Shown here piece by piece: positions 18,441-27,408 of a stretch of DNA of 37,087 bases; positions within the stretch are counted from its first letter, which is position 1; each line of letters starts with the position of its first letter. Position numbers and translations under genes: made by a program. Below the pieces are notes generated by a model. The model saw only the letters and a program-made list of their open reading frames with translations, was not told the origin of the DNA and did no database searches. The stretch is from Clostridiales bacterium (GTDB lineage: Bacteria > Bacillota_A > Clostridia > Saccharofermentanales > Saccharofermentanaceae): the NCBI GenBank assembly GCA_017649745.1, contig JAGCGE010000138.1, positions 1 through 37,087 of the forward strand, written 5' to 3'.

Positions 18441-18469
18441 ATTCTACATAGAAAGCATATGTTTTTCAA
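18441..18469 (-). promoter_or_regulatory. Sigma-A-type promoter of the HlyIII gene
   Basis: TTGAAA (18464-18469) and TAGAAT (18441-18446) on the minus strand with a 17-base spacer, about 30 bases before the ATG. Confidence 0.7.
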
Positions 18470-18483
18470 GTAAAGGAAAAATG

Positions 18484-19509
18484 TCATTCTTCCTTAGAAG
18501 GAGGACCGAGTTGAATCGCACCGTTATCAGGTTTCGGAGCAGGCGCAGGAGCACCAAGTTCGATAGCCTGACCGGTTATCGGCTTACTTTCAGGTTTCTT
18601 AGGAGTTGTTCTGTTTATCTCGATTATCGGTCTTCTAACTCCCGGATTAGGGTTAGAAGGCTTCTGCTGTGCTTGCGGCTGCGGTTGTGGCTGCGGTGCA
18701 GGCGGAACGACAACCTTAGGCTGTGGTGCCGGTTGTGGAGCAGGCGCAGGAGGAATATTGATCTGAGGTTGTCTAACCTTAGGCTGCTGTGGCTGCGGTT
18801 TTGGCTGCTGTGGTTTCGGCTGCGGCTGAGCTGAAGGTCTTGGAACGACCTTAGTCTCTGACTCTACCGGAGCAGGAGTCCTTACAGGAGCTGGTGCAGG
18901 AGTAGTCTCAGCCGTTTTCGCTTCCTTAGGAGCAGAAATAACTGTACCAAGGATATCCGGCTCTCTAGTAGTATTCGCTTCTTCCTTTGGACCATCATTC
19001 GGTACAGGTGCAAGTCTCTCACGAATATATGCGTCCTTGTAGAATCTGATAAGGAATGCGATAAGGTAAGCGCCAAGTGCGAAAGGCATAACAAGCTTAG
19101 GAAGGGCCAATGCGAACTTTTGGCCGGTAAGGAAACTGATACCGACATAAGGTGCATTCACCATAATGTATATCGCTTCAAGGATGAATGCCTTAAGTGT
19201 GGTTAAGAAGCTAACATCGCTCATGGCAAGCTTAGCCTGCATTCCAGGAAGAATCATTCCGGGAATATAAGCTACAAAACCGAAAGTTGCTATACCTAAA
19301 GTAGCCCAAAGTTTCTTCTTGATAGCACAGATGATCGGAACGACAAGAACCACGAGCACACTAAAGAGCACGCTCACTAATGTCTCAAGTAAAGAGATCT
19401 TACGTTCGATCACGCCGCCATAGGAAAAGTATGTCGGAAGGAGGCAAACAAAAGACAATGATACCGCCACCAGAAATAAAAACAGGCATGTAAAATAATC
19501 TCTTCGCAC
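18484..19509 (-). CDS. Membrane protein with long Pro/Gln-rich tail, unknown function
   Basis: 341 residues starting at GTG (19507-19509) with an AAGGAAGG ribosome site. Residues 1-165 contain four or five hydrophobic helices; residues 170-341 are low-complexity and dominated by Pro, Gln, Ala and Lys (PQPKPQQPKPQ-like stretches), certainly disordered. The tail is probably cytoplasmic if the basic MRRDYF end is inside and the helix number is even, but topology is uncertain. I recognise no family. Similar tails occur in bacterial scaffold and envelope-associated proteins, but that is not evidence of function. The tail remains rich in recurring short words at DNA level, so it may vary in length between strains. 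The gene begins 47 bases after the GH3 stop and may be transcribed from it. Confidence 0.8.
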   Translation of the reverse strand: MRRDYFTCLFLFLVAVSLSFVCLLPTYFSYGGVIERKISLLETLVSVLFSVLVVLVVPIICAIKKKLWATLGIATFGFVAYIPGMILPGMQAKLAMSDVSFLTTLKAFILEAIYIMVNAPYVGISFLTGQKFALALPKLVMPFALGAYLIAFLIRFYKDAYIRERLAPVPNDGPKEEANTTREPDILGTVISAPKEAKTAETTPAPAPVRTPAPVESETKVVPRPSAQPQPKPQQPKPQPQQPKVRQPQINIPPAPAPQPAPQPKVVVPPAPQPQPQPQAQQKPSNPNPGVRRPIIEINRTTPKKPESKPITGQAIELGAPAPAPKPDNGAIQLGPPSKEE

Positions 19510-19556
19510 GTAATAACCTTCCTTTAAAAAATATACCGTTCCTTATTATATCACTC

Positions 19557-22346
19557 TTATGCAAATCCCCATTTTTCTTCAGGGCGTTCTGCACCGATAT
19601 ACTTACAATTGATCTTCTTAAGAGTGACACCAGGTGCTCCAAAGTGAAGGCGGATTATCGCAGGCTGACCGCTGCAGAAGCACAACAATTTGGATGATAC
19701 GTCTTTGCCTTCAGATCCGTTCCATGTGATTACACTGATAGGGATACTCGTATAGAAGAATGTCATCGGGATCTGAGCAAGATCATTAAGATCGGAAGAA
19801 GCTGTGAACGAGAATTCATAGCAGCCCGGCTGAGTGACATTAAGTCCGAATACGGCATCATGACCATGAAGAGTATCGTATTCTGTCATATCAAGGACTG
19901 CACCGTCTTTGATCTCGAAGTACTTGTCTGCTTTAACAGGTACCTTATCATCTGCAAACGGAGAATCGATATGCTCGATCTCAAGACCCTGACCAAGGAC
20001 TCTGTCCATAGCAGGAGTATGAAGAGCAAATCCGAGGATGTTCTTCGCACACCTTTGCAGGTCTGCTCTTGTAAGAAGTTTAGGATCGCCTTTCTGAAGT
20101 GTCTCGTATGTATTTCCGTCTCTGAGATCACGAAGCTCAACAAACGGATAACACATATAAAGGTCATTTTGTGCTCTTACGCACTCGAAGTGATTCTTCT
20201 TATCGCCTACACCGTAAGCTACTGAGTTGGAATTAGCCCACCAGTCAGACATTACGATACCCTTGAATCCCCAGTTGTGACGGAGGATCTCTGTAGTTGT
20301 CTCATAGTTTGAAGAACCGTAAGTTCCGTTGATCCTGTTGTAAACTGACATAACGCAAGTAGCATTCTCATCACGTACAGCCATCTCGAAAGCACGAAGA
20401 TAGATCTCACGAAGTGCTCTCTCTGATACGTTGGAACTCATGGAGTGACGTTTGTATTCTCTGTTATTGGTACAGAAATGCTTGATGCATCCTGTTACCT
20501 TATTCTTGTGGAGACCGCGAAGCTGTGCACAAGCAACCTTACCTGTAAGGAACGGATCTTCTGAGAAATACTCGAAGTTACGTCCGTTCAAAGGATGTCT
20601 GTGAATGTTGATACCAGGACCAAGGATAACATCGATCTCGTTACTTACCATCTCAAGACCAAACCATGTAAAGAGGTCTTCGATAAGTTCTGTATTAAAT
20701 GTCGAAGCGATGCATGTTCCATTAGGTATTGCCATTGCGCACTTACCACTGTCGATCCTCATTCCTGAAGGACCGTCTGAACAGCAGCATGTCGGAACAC
20801 CAAGAGAACGCATCTTCTCTGTTACGCCTGCAAAAGCACCTGCTGTTCCTGTTGTAACCTTAGGACTTCCCATTCCTTCGCCCTTAACGATGAGACAGAG
20901 CTCCTCGTCAGTCATCTGAGAAATGAAGTCGTCTAATGTATTCTTACCGTTATAAACATCTTCGAACCTGATTCCGAGATCACCTCTGTACTGGATCTCG
21001 TCAGGAAGATCAGCAAGTCTTCTGTCGATCGCGTTGATCTCTCTTGTTGGAACATCTTCATAAGAGATCTGAAGATCCTTTGTAGGGATGATCCTCTGGA
21101 ACTTATCGATAGGCTTACATGCCGTCGATACCTGCTCAACAAGGATAGGCTCATCTATATCAAAAGAACCTGCAAGCTCAGCATCTCTTACATTCTCACC
21201 GACATAGAACTCGTAAGTTCCCTCTTCCATGATCCATGAATAAGGATGTGTTGTCTTTCCCGAATCATCATAAGAAGAGATGTCACGGAGATTGATCTTG
21301 ATCGTCATATCCTGTGATTCACCCGGCTTAAGAAGCTTTGTCTTGGCAAATCCGCAAAGAGCTCTTGATGGCTTACCAAGTACGCCCTGAGGAGCTGATA
21401 CGAATACCATCGCTACGCATTTACCCTCAACTGAACCGGTGTTTGTCACGTTCAAGGATACAAATACATCATGATCGAAATTTACGCCCTTGCTCTCGAT
21501 CTTAAATGTTGTATATGAAAGACCGTATCCGAATGGATAGAGGACCTTGCTTTTCGAGAAGGTCTCGAAAAATCTGTATCCCACATAGATATCTTCTTCA
21601 AAGTTATCTCTCTCGCCGTCGCCTTTTCCGAAGTTCTTGTCGGAAGGATAATCTTCGATATTCTCAGCGATAGTATCTGTCAGGTGTCCTGAAGGATTCT
21701 TGTTACCTACTAAGATCTCAGGAACAGAAAGAGCACCGATCATACCGCCCTGCCATACGTAGAGGACAGCAGAAGGCTTATACTTCTTAACAAATGACAT
21801 GTCGATAAGTCCACCGGAGTTGATGATGACGATCGACTTCTCATATGAAGAACACACTCTCGCGATCATGTCTTCTTCCTTGTCTGTGAGCTGATAAGCG
21901 CCCTTCTCATTAACATTGTCACGATCTTCACCAGCCAGACGTGCGATGATAGCGACAGCAGTATCTGTCTTGGAACTAGCCTTCGATACGATATCGTCTG
22001 TAAGAGGCATCTCCTCCTGAGACCAAGGTTCGTTACCCCAGCCTATGCCGTTATCGATCGGGCTTTCCTTGTCAAACTCGTCATAAATGGCTGCGAGTTC
22101 CTCATCGATATCGATATCAGGTGACTTGATAAGAGCCTCCCTTATCGTAACTACATGATTAACGTTAACCATTCCGCCGGAACCGGTTCCGCTCTTGATA
22201 TAGTGATCCTGCATTCTTCCGAACAAAGAAACGGTGCAGCCCTTTTTAAGGGGCAGTGCACCGTTGTTTTCTAACATAACTATTCCTTCGGAAGAAATCT
22301 CCAATGAATCATTTATATATTTGTTCCAATCCAAAGTAGATTTCAT
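19557..22346 (-). CDS. GH3 glycosidase with inverted domain order
   Basis: 929 residues without signal peptide. In most GH3 beta-glucosidases the TIM barrel comes first; here the order is reversed. Residues 10-280 are the alpha/beta sandwich (AGEDRD, with Glu140 as candidate acid/base), 290-395 an FnIII-like domain, 440-800 the barrel with SDGPSGMR, GPGINIHRHPLNGRNFEYFSEDP, KHF and nucleophile Asp701 (GIVMSDWWA), and about 810-929 an extra beta-rich domain. Reversed GH3 enzymes are known from rumen bacteria such as Butyrivibrio and Ruminococcus, where they cleave cellodextrins or related beta-glucosides. Cytoplasmic location implies use on imported oligosaccharides; beta-xylosidase activity is also possible. 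It starts 25 bases after the upstream secreted DUF4214 protein gene, possibly as one transcript. Confidence 0.95.
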   Translation of the reverse strand: MKSTLDWNKYINDSLEISSEGIVMLENNGALPLKKGCTVSLFGRMQDHYIKSGTGSGGMVNVNHVVTIREALIKSPDIDIDEELAAIYDEFDKESPIDNGIGWGNEPWSQEEMPLTDDIVSKASSKTDTAVAIIARLAGEDRDNVNEKGAYQLTDKEEDMIARVCSSYEKSIVIINSGGLIDMSFVKKYKPSAVLYVWQGGMIGALSVPEILVGNKNPSGHLTDTIAENIEDYPSDKNFGKGDGERDNFEEDIYVGYRFFETFSKSKVLYPFGYGLSYTTFKIESKGVNFDHDVFVSLNVTNTGSVEGKCVAMVFVSAPQGVLGKPSRALCGFAKTKLLKPGESQDMTIKINLRDISSYDDSGKTTHPYSWIMEEGTYEFYVGENVRDAELAGSFDIDEPILVEQVSTACKPIDKFQRIIPTKDLQISYEDVPTREINAIDRRLADLPDEIQYRGDLGIRFEDVYNGKNTLDDFISQMTDEELCLIVKGEGMGSPKVTTGTAGAFAGVTEKMRSLGVPTCCCSDGPSGMRIDSGKCAMAIPNGTCIASTFNTELIEDLFTWFGLEMVSNEIDVILGPGINIHRHPLNGRNFEYFSEDPFLTGKVACAQLRGLHKNKVTGCIKHFCTNNREYKRHSMSSNVSERALREIYLRAFEMAVRDENATCVMSVYNRINGTYGSSNYETTTEILRHNWGFKGIVMSDWWANSNSVAYGVGDKKNHFECVRAQNDLYMCYPFVELRDLRDGNTYETLQKGDPKLLTRADLQRCAKNILGFALHTPAMDRVLGQGLEIEHIDSPFADDKVPVKADKYFEIKDGAVLDMTEYDTLHGHDAVFGLNVTQPGCYEFSFTASSDLNDLAQIPMTFFYTSIPISVITWNGSEGKDVSSKLLCFCSGQPAIIRLHFGAPGVTLKKINCKYIGAERPEEKWGFA

Positions 22347-22371
22347 AAATTATTACGCTCCGTTCCCGGCG

Positions 22372-24135
22372 TTATCCCATTGCCTGTTCTTCGTAATGAG
22401 GTACTTCGCCGTATGGAATGATTCTAGCATAATAACATCTTTGAATAAACTCAGGACTTCTTGTGAAACTGTAAACAAGTTGTTCTCTTGTCATTCCTTC
22501 ATTAAGTCTTCCCATCCAGTAGTTGTAACCTGCCTCGTCACCACATTCCAGAGGATTTCTATCCATGAAGGTCTTGTATAGTCTCATGAGATATTCGCCA
22601 TTATCAAGATGATTGTCATACATCTCGTCACTAAGGAAGAAGAATGCACCGACATACTCACCTGTCATGCTGAAGCCTGCGAGGTTAACTGCCCAGTAAT
22701 TGAGACCTTCCTCATCGTATGTTCTTCCGAGAGCGATGTTATAGATCCTCTCTACGAATCTGTAAACATCTTCAGTTGGCATGATAGCGATCTCTGAAGC
22801 GATCGTTGTACCAGAGATGATACCGAATGTCGCACATGTATCGGCCCACTCCTGAGAGTTAACGAAGCACCAAGCAACAGAGTTTCTGTCTGCACCATCA
22901 GCAAGAACACTCATCCAATAAGCTTTTCCCTCAGGATCGTCTGCAGAGCTTCTTGCAAAGAATGTAAGATAGAGAGCATCGATATAATCACTGTCTGAAA
23001 GATGACGATCACGAAGCTCCTGGCTCGTGATAAATCCCATAGCTACTTCACCGCCGTTCTGGTTGAACGTATAGAGTTGATCTGTCCAGTAATCAAGTCC
23101 GCCTGCTTCAGGATCTCTGCCGAGGATCAAAGTGTAGAGACGATCGATAAATGCTTTTATAGGGATCCTGTTATCATACTCTTCGCCTTCACCGCCCTGT
23201 CCAGGACCCGGATCAGGAATTGGATCAGGATTTGGAGTCTGAACCTTCTCGAACTTAGCAGTCCATGAATCATCTACAACAACGCCATGCTCGAAAGTAA
23301 ACGGATTATCCGTAACAACTCCGTCGCCTGCATCCCAGCCAATGAACTTATAACCTGAATTAGCTGTTGCCTTAAGAGTGTAATTTCCTTCAACGCAATC
23401 CTTGCTTATGCTCTCTCCCGTTTCATTGGTATCAGGACCTGTAAGTGTAATAGTACCTGCACCCTTGATATTAGGAGTAACATTCAATTTAGTTGTCTTA
23501 GGGATCAGTTCGAAAACAGCTGTCAACTTTTGACCTGTTGATTTTGCAAAAAGAGAAGTGGTCGCATTTGTACTAGTACTATCGCCTTCCCACCTTACAA
23601 AACGAAAACCAGCTGCAGGAGTTGCAGTTATATTCAAAGGCGTACCACTTGCAAATGTCTTATTGATGACTTCTCCGGAAGCAACAACCGTACCATTAGA
23701 TTTGACAGAAAATGTTCCTGCACTCGGAATATTCGGTCCGATGTAGAGACCGGTTTTCTCTCTGAAAAGAGCTTCATACTCTACCGTTTGGCCTGCACCG
23801 ACATATACCTGGAACGGATTATCCTCTATGATCGCTTCAGTATCACGGAAGCATACGAACTCATTATTATATCCATTAGCGGTCTTAGGCATTGCCTTAA
23901 TATAGTAATAACCTTCGTTAAGTTCCTTTCCTCCAGGAGGAAGAGTCTTATATCCACTATCCTTATAAGTACTGTAGATTATGGCGCCAAAACCTGAATT
24001 GAAATGGACTACTAACTTTCCTGTTCCTGCAGCAGATACATCATTATTTAAGATCGTAAATAATGAAAGAACAACAGCAAGTGACAAAAGAACACTTAAA
24101 ACCTTGCTGCACCCTTTCTTGATACGCTGATTCAT
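22372..24135 (-). CDS. Secreted protein with InlB-like repeats and two DUF4214 domains
   Basis: 587 residues from the ATG at 24135, chosen over an ATG seven codons earlier because CGGAGGG stands six bases before it. A signal peptide ends at VSA-AG. Three repeats of about 80 residues follow, with the GY/GFRFVRWEGD and GYKFIGWDAGD pattern of bacterial InlB B-repeat-like modules. A Pro/Gly-rich linker then leads to two DUF4214 domains (about 330-455 and 465-580). Each has the IxRLYxxxLGRxPxxxGxxYW pattern twice, then a SQEW or SPEF end. DUF4214 occurs in secreted and S-layer-like proteins, but its role is unknown. No LPXTG motif or C-terminal helix is seen, so it may be released or held non-covalently. 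Confidence 0.9.
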   Translation of the reverse strand: MNQRIKKGCSKVLSVLLSLAVVLSLFTILNNDVSAAGTGKLVVHFNSGFGAIIYSTYKDSGYKTLPPGGKELNEGYYYIKAMPKTANGYNNEFVCFRDTEAIIEDNPFQVYVGAGQTVEYEALFREKTGLYIGPNIPSAGTFSVKSNGTVVASGEVINKTFASGTPLNITATPAAGFRFVRWEGDSTSTNATTSLFAKSTGQKLTAVFELIPKTTKLNVTPNIKGAGTITLTGPDTNETGESISKDCVEGNYTLKATANSGYKFIGWDAGDGVVTDNPFTFEHGVVVDDSWTAKFEKVQTPNPDPIPDPGPGQGGEGEEYDNRIPIKAFIDRLYTLILGRDPEAGGLDYWTDQLYTFNQNGGEVAMGFITSQELRDRHLSDSDYIDALYLTFFARSSADDPEGKAYWMSVLADGADRNSVAWCFVNSQEWADTCATFGIISGTTIASEIAIMPTEDVYRFVERIYNIALGRTYDEEGLNYWAVNLAGFSMTGEYVGAFFFLSDEMYDNHLDNGEYLMRLYKTFMDRNPLECGDEAGYNYWMGRLNEGMTREQLVYSFTRSPEFIQRCYYARIIPYGEVPHYEEQAMG

Positions 24136-24214
24136 ACATAACCCTCCGATCAACATTTCTAGATGCTATCAGTATATCAGAAAGCTATGGTGAATCTATC
24201 AGCCAAAAGGATGA

Positions 24215-26215
24215 TTATTCGAACGGTATTATTCTCGCATCGATACAGCGCTGAACGAACTCAGGGCTTCTCGTAAAGCCCAGGACTACAGCCTGTCTTG
24301 ACGCTCCGCCGTTGAACACGCTGATCCAGTAGTTATAACCTGCCGTATCAGGTTCTCTGTCCATAAATGTAAGATAGAGTCGTTTCAGGAATTCCTCGTT
24401 AGAAAGTCCGTAGCCTTGCATCTCTTCACTCATAAAGAAAAATGAACCTACATATTCACCTGTCATATTGAAGTTTGCGAGATTGGATGCCCAGTATTCA
24501 CGACCTTCGTAATCATAACTTCTTCCGAGAGCGATAGTGTATATCCTCTCAACGAAGCTGTATGTTGACTCAGATGGCATGATGACCTTGGTAGAAGCTG
24601 TCTGAACGCCTGATCTGATACCGAAATCAGCACAAGTATCAGCCCATTCTCTTGATTCCATAAAACATCCTGCAACGCCCAGCTTATCGAGCTTGTTGTT
24701 ATTCAGGATATCCATCCAGTATGCTTTACCTTCAGCGTCAGGATCTCTGTCGAAGAAAGTGTGATACATGATGTCGAGGAACTGTTCGTTACTTAATGGT
24801 CTTCCTCTGAATTCTTCACTTGTTATAAAGAGTTTAGCAACTCCCGCACCAGTATCTTTAAATGTATACAGATTGTCAGTCCAGAAATCGATTCCTGAAG
24901 GATCAGGTTCTCTGTTCAATACGAGAGAATAAAGACGTGTAACGAAAGCTCTTACCTTATCTATAGACTCAACCTGAGCAGGAGCTTGAGTAACAGGTGC
25001 TTGAGTTACAGGTGCCTGCGTTACCGGAGCCTGAGTTACAGGTTGCGTAACCGGTGCCTGTGAAACAGGAGCCTGAGATATAGGCTTATCCGTAGGTTCA
25101 TCTGTCGGTTCATCTGTTGGTTCATCTGTTATCGGATCAGTTGTCTGCTTTTTCGAGACATAGCATGTCCACTGATCACCTGTAGGATTATTGATCTTCA
25201 AGGTGTTTCCTGTAGTCTTTGTGCCATTCTCGCAAAGCCAGTAATCGACCTGATAGCCATCAGGGATGTCCGCTTCTATAATATATTTAGCGTCCTCGAA
25301 ACCTCTGTCGATCTTGGTCAGATTAGAACATTCAGGGACCAGAACGTATTTACTTCCGTACATCTCCTGAACGTTGAAAGTTACAACGTTTTCGACATTT
25401 GCTTTTACCTTTATCTTATGGAAATACTTGATCTCATATTCCCTTCTCGGATCATCCGGGAAGACCGGAGTCTCATCATAATAGTCCTTCTCACCAGGCC
25501 TGAAATAAGTCTCTCCGTTTGCCCATACGCTCTCTGTCTTTGTGTAATCAGGATGATGATACATATAGAAAGGATCTACTGGGAATGTCAGATAACTGTT
25601 CTGTTTTGTGTAAAGATAGAACTCGTAGACGTTCGTCTGGCCAGCTGTCTTGGCTGTATCCTTGAACTTGACCGGAATAAGTTCGTCGATCTCCGCCATC
25701 TGGTATTTAACATTAAGAGCACAGTTTTCGAAAATAGTCCTGGAAGTCGTGCCGTATCTGCCTTCTGTCTTTACGGAATAAGTAAACTTGACCTCGATCT
25801 GTGCATCGTAAAATGCAGAATCGATCGTTCCGGATGCAGTAGCGATAACGAAATAATATTGCTTTTCAGGATTAAGGTAATATCCCATTCCCGGATCATC
25901 TTCAGCTATGAATTCGTTCCAGTTAGGAGTAACGCCTCTGTCAGCTTCGATAAGATTGATATACAAGCCTGCAGGAATATTGTAGTAGATCTGAGTGTTA
26001 TAGTCGTTGACTACAAACGGGATTATAACCTTAGGAAGATCGGTATATGTCGTAACGGTCTTAGGCCTGTAGCCAAGATCGATATCCATCTCTTCAGGGA
26101 AATCGGTTATGGTCAGAGATTCTGCTCTGTCATCGACCTTAAAGAATGTAAATATCGTCAGAACAGTACAAAGAGTAAGCACCATTCCAATAAGACGTCT
26201 TAGATTTCTGCCCAT
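24215..26215 (-). CDS. Secreted protein with two DUF4214 domains and Thr/Pro repeat linker
   Basis: 666 residues from the ATG at 26215 (GGAGGG four bases upstream; an in-frame ATG six codons earlier is poorer). A hydrophobic signal helix (residues 8-25) is followed by about 340 residues of beta-rich sequence I do not recognise, with an RGFEDAKYIIEADIPDGYQVDYW stretch at the end that recalls InlB-like modules. A TDEP/PVTQA repeat linker follows, then two DUF4214 domains closely similar to those of the neighbouring gene (SREWADTC, FTRSPEF near the end). It has its own promoter at 26248-26276. The two genes are tandem paralogues that share C-terminal domains but differ in the N-terminal half, which suggests a common surface-binding module carrying different cargo. 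Confidence 0.88.
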   Translation of the reverse strand: MGRNLRRLIGMVLTLCTVLTIFTFFKVDDRAESLTITDFPEEMDIDLGYRPKTVTTYTDLPKVIIPFVVNDYNTQIYYNIPAGLYINLIEADRGVTPNWNEFIAEDDPGMGYYLNPEKQYYFVIATASGTIDSAFYDAQIEVKFTYSVKTEGRYGTTSRTIFENCALNVKYQMAEIDELIPVKFKDTAKTAGQTNVYEFYLYTKQNSYLTFPVDPFYMYHHPDYTKTESVWANGETYFRPGEKDYYDETPVFPDDPRREYEIKYFHKIKVKANVENVVTFNVQEMYGSKYVLVPECSNLTKIDRGFEDAKYIIEADIPDGYQVDYWLCENGTKTTGNTLKINNPTGDQWTCYVSKKQTTDPITDEPTDEPTDEPTDKPISQAPVSQAPVTQPVTQAPVTQAPVTQAPVTQAPAQVESIDKVRAFVTRLYSLVLNREPDPSGIDFWTDNLYTFKDTGAGVAKLFITSEEFRGRPLSNEQFLDIMYHTFFDRDPDAEGKAYWMDILNNNKLDKLGVAGCFMESREWADTCADFGIRSGVQTASTKVIMPSESTYSFVERIYTIALGRSYDYEGREYWASNLANFNMTGEYVGSFFFMSEEMQGYGLSNEEFLKRLYLTFMDREPDTAGYNYWISVFNGGASRQAVVLGFTRSPEFVQRCIDARIIPFE
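24976..25130 (-). repeat. In-gene tandem repeats coding PVTQA and TDEP linkers
   Basis: Imperfect 15-base units (coding PVTQA or PVSQA) from about 24976 to 25075, then three nearly identical 12-base units at 25095-25130 (coding TDEP). All unit lengths are multiples of three, so copy-number change would alter linker length without shifting the frame. Confidence 0.85.
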
Positions 26216-26247
26216 ATTACCCTCCGAAAACACTTCAATACATGACT

Positions 26248-26276
26248 ATTATACAGACGGACGAGGGCTCTGACTA
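26248..26276 (-). promoter_or_regulatory. Candidate promoter of the second DUF4214 gene
   Basis: TAGTCA (26271-26276) and TATAAT (26248-26253) on the minus strand with 17 bases between, about 32 bases before the ATG. Confidence 0.6.
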
Positions 26277-26292
26277 TAAGCCGAAAGTATGA

Positions 26293-27408
26293 TTACTCTT
26301 CAAGAAGTTTCGGGTCGGCACCTGTATATCTGATGATCTCTTCCATTCGTGCTTTGTCGGTAAACGATACAAGACTATATGCCTTACCTGTCTTACCTGC
26401 ACGCGCGGTCCTTCCGATCCTGTGAAGGTAGAACTCGTTATCTGTCGGAATGTCGTAGTTAAATACAGCGTCAACGTCGTCAACATCGATACCTCTAGCT
26501 ACAACATCAGTAGCTACAAGGATCTCGAACTTCTCGTGACGGAAAGCATCCATCATCCTGTTTCTAGCACCCTGACCCATATTGCCCTGGAGGCATCCGC
26601 ATCTGAATCCTGCTGCTTTTAATGTCTCGAAAACGATCTCCGTCTGTCTCTTTGTATTGCAGAAAACAATGGATTTCTTAAATCCTTCTTTTCGAATGAG
26701 TCTGATGATGGAAAGTGCCTTATCCTTCTGAGGAACCTCGAGCATATACTCGTCGATCTTCGGACGATCCTCTGCCTTAGGCATTACGTCGATCTCCTTG
26801 GCACCCTGCATGAATGACCATGTGATATTCAATACTTCACGCGGCATCGTAGCCGAGAAAAGTGCGATCTGCTTATCTTTAGGAGTAATCCTCATGATCT
26901 CCTGGATGCTCTTGATAAAGCCCATCTTGAGCATCTCGTCGGCCTCGTCTAAGACAAGAGTATAGATCTTTCTGATGTCGATGATGTGTCGCTCGTAAAG
27001 GTCGAGAAGACGGCCAGGAGTAGCAACGACGATCTGTGGATGCTTACCTATCCTCTCAGCCTGAAGGCGCATGCTCTGGCCTCCGATGATCGCAACGACA
27101 TTAACACCCTTTATGAATCGCGCGAGGTTCTTTATCTCGCTAGTGATCTGGAGTGCGAGCTCTCTAGTAGGACACAGGATAAGAGCCTGGATATCTTTCG
27201 ATTCAAGATCGAGATATTCAAGGATCGGGATGGAGAAAGCAAAGGTCTTGCCTGTTCCTGTCGGAGCCTTGGCAATAAGGCATTCGTCCTTCATGAGTAT
27301 CGGAATAGCGAGCTGTTGCACCGTTGTCGGGCGCACGACTTTCATCTTGTCCAGGGATTCGATGATCTCCTTGGACAGGTCCATATCCTTGAAACTGATC
27401 TCTTTCAT
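26293..27408 (-). CDS. DEAD-box ATP-dependent RNA helicase, minimal core
   Basis: 371 residues, just the two-RecA helicase core. All motifs are present: Q motif (PTTVQQ), I (APTGTGKT, 48-55), Ia (PTRELALQ), Ib (TPGRLLD), II (DEAD, 154-157), III (SAT, 185-187), V (ARGIDV) and VI (HRIGRTARAG). It ends about 30 residues after motif VI, without the basic or RNA-binding tail found in CshA, DeaD or DbpA, so target choice must rest on the core or a partner. It unwinds RNA duplexes, as in ribosome assembly or mRNA turnover. The ATG overlaps the stop codon of the upstream LTA-synthase-like gene by one base (TAATG), with a GAGGA ribosome site inside that gene, so translation is coupled. Confidence 0.96.
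   Translation of the reverse strand: MKEISFKDMDLSKEIIESLDKMKVVRPTTVQQLAIPILMKDECLIAKAPTGTGKTFAFSIPILEYLDLESKDIQALILCPTRELALQITSEIKNLARFIKGVNVVAIIGGQSMRLQAERIGKHPQIVVATPGRLLDLYERHIIDIRKIYTLVLDEADEMLKMGFIKSIQEIMRITPKDKQIALFSATMPREVLNITWSFMQGAKEIDVMPKAEDRPKIDEYMLEVPQKDKALSIIRLIRKEGFKKSIVFCNTKRQTEIVFETLKAAGFRCGCLQGNMGQGARNRMMDAFRHEKFEILVATDVVARGIDVDDVDAVFNYDIPTDNEFYLHRIGRTARAGKTGKAYSLVSFTDKARMEEIIRYTGADPKLLEE

Noticed and set aside
18148..18834. Plus-strand open frame of 228 codons ending in an Arg/Leu-rich stretch
   Set aside because: It is the antisense of the HlyIII gene and the Pro/Gln-rich tail; the Arg/Leu composition is the complement of Pro/Gln codons.
25418..26203. Plus-strand open frame of 261 codons
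   Set aside because: It lies entirely antisense to the DUF4214 gene, has no ribosome site, and its translation shows no family motif.
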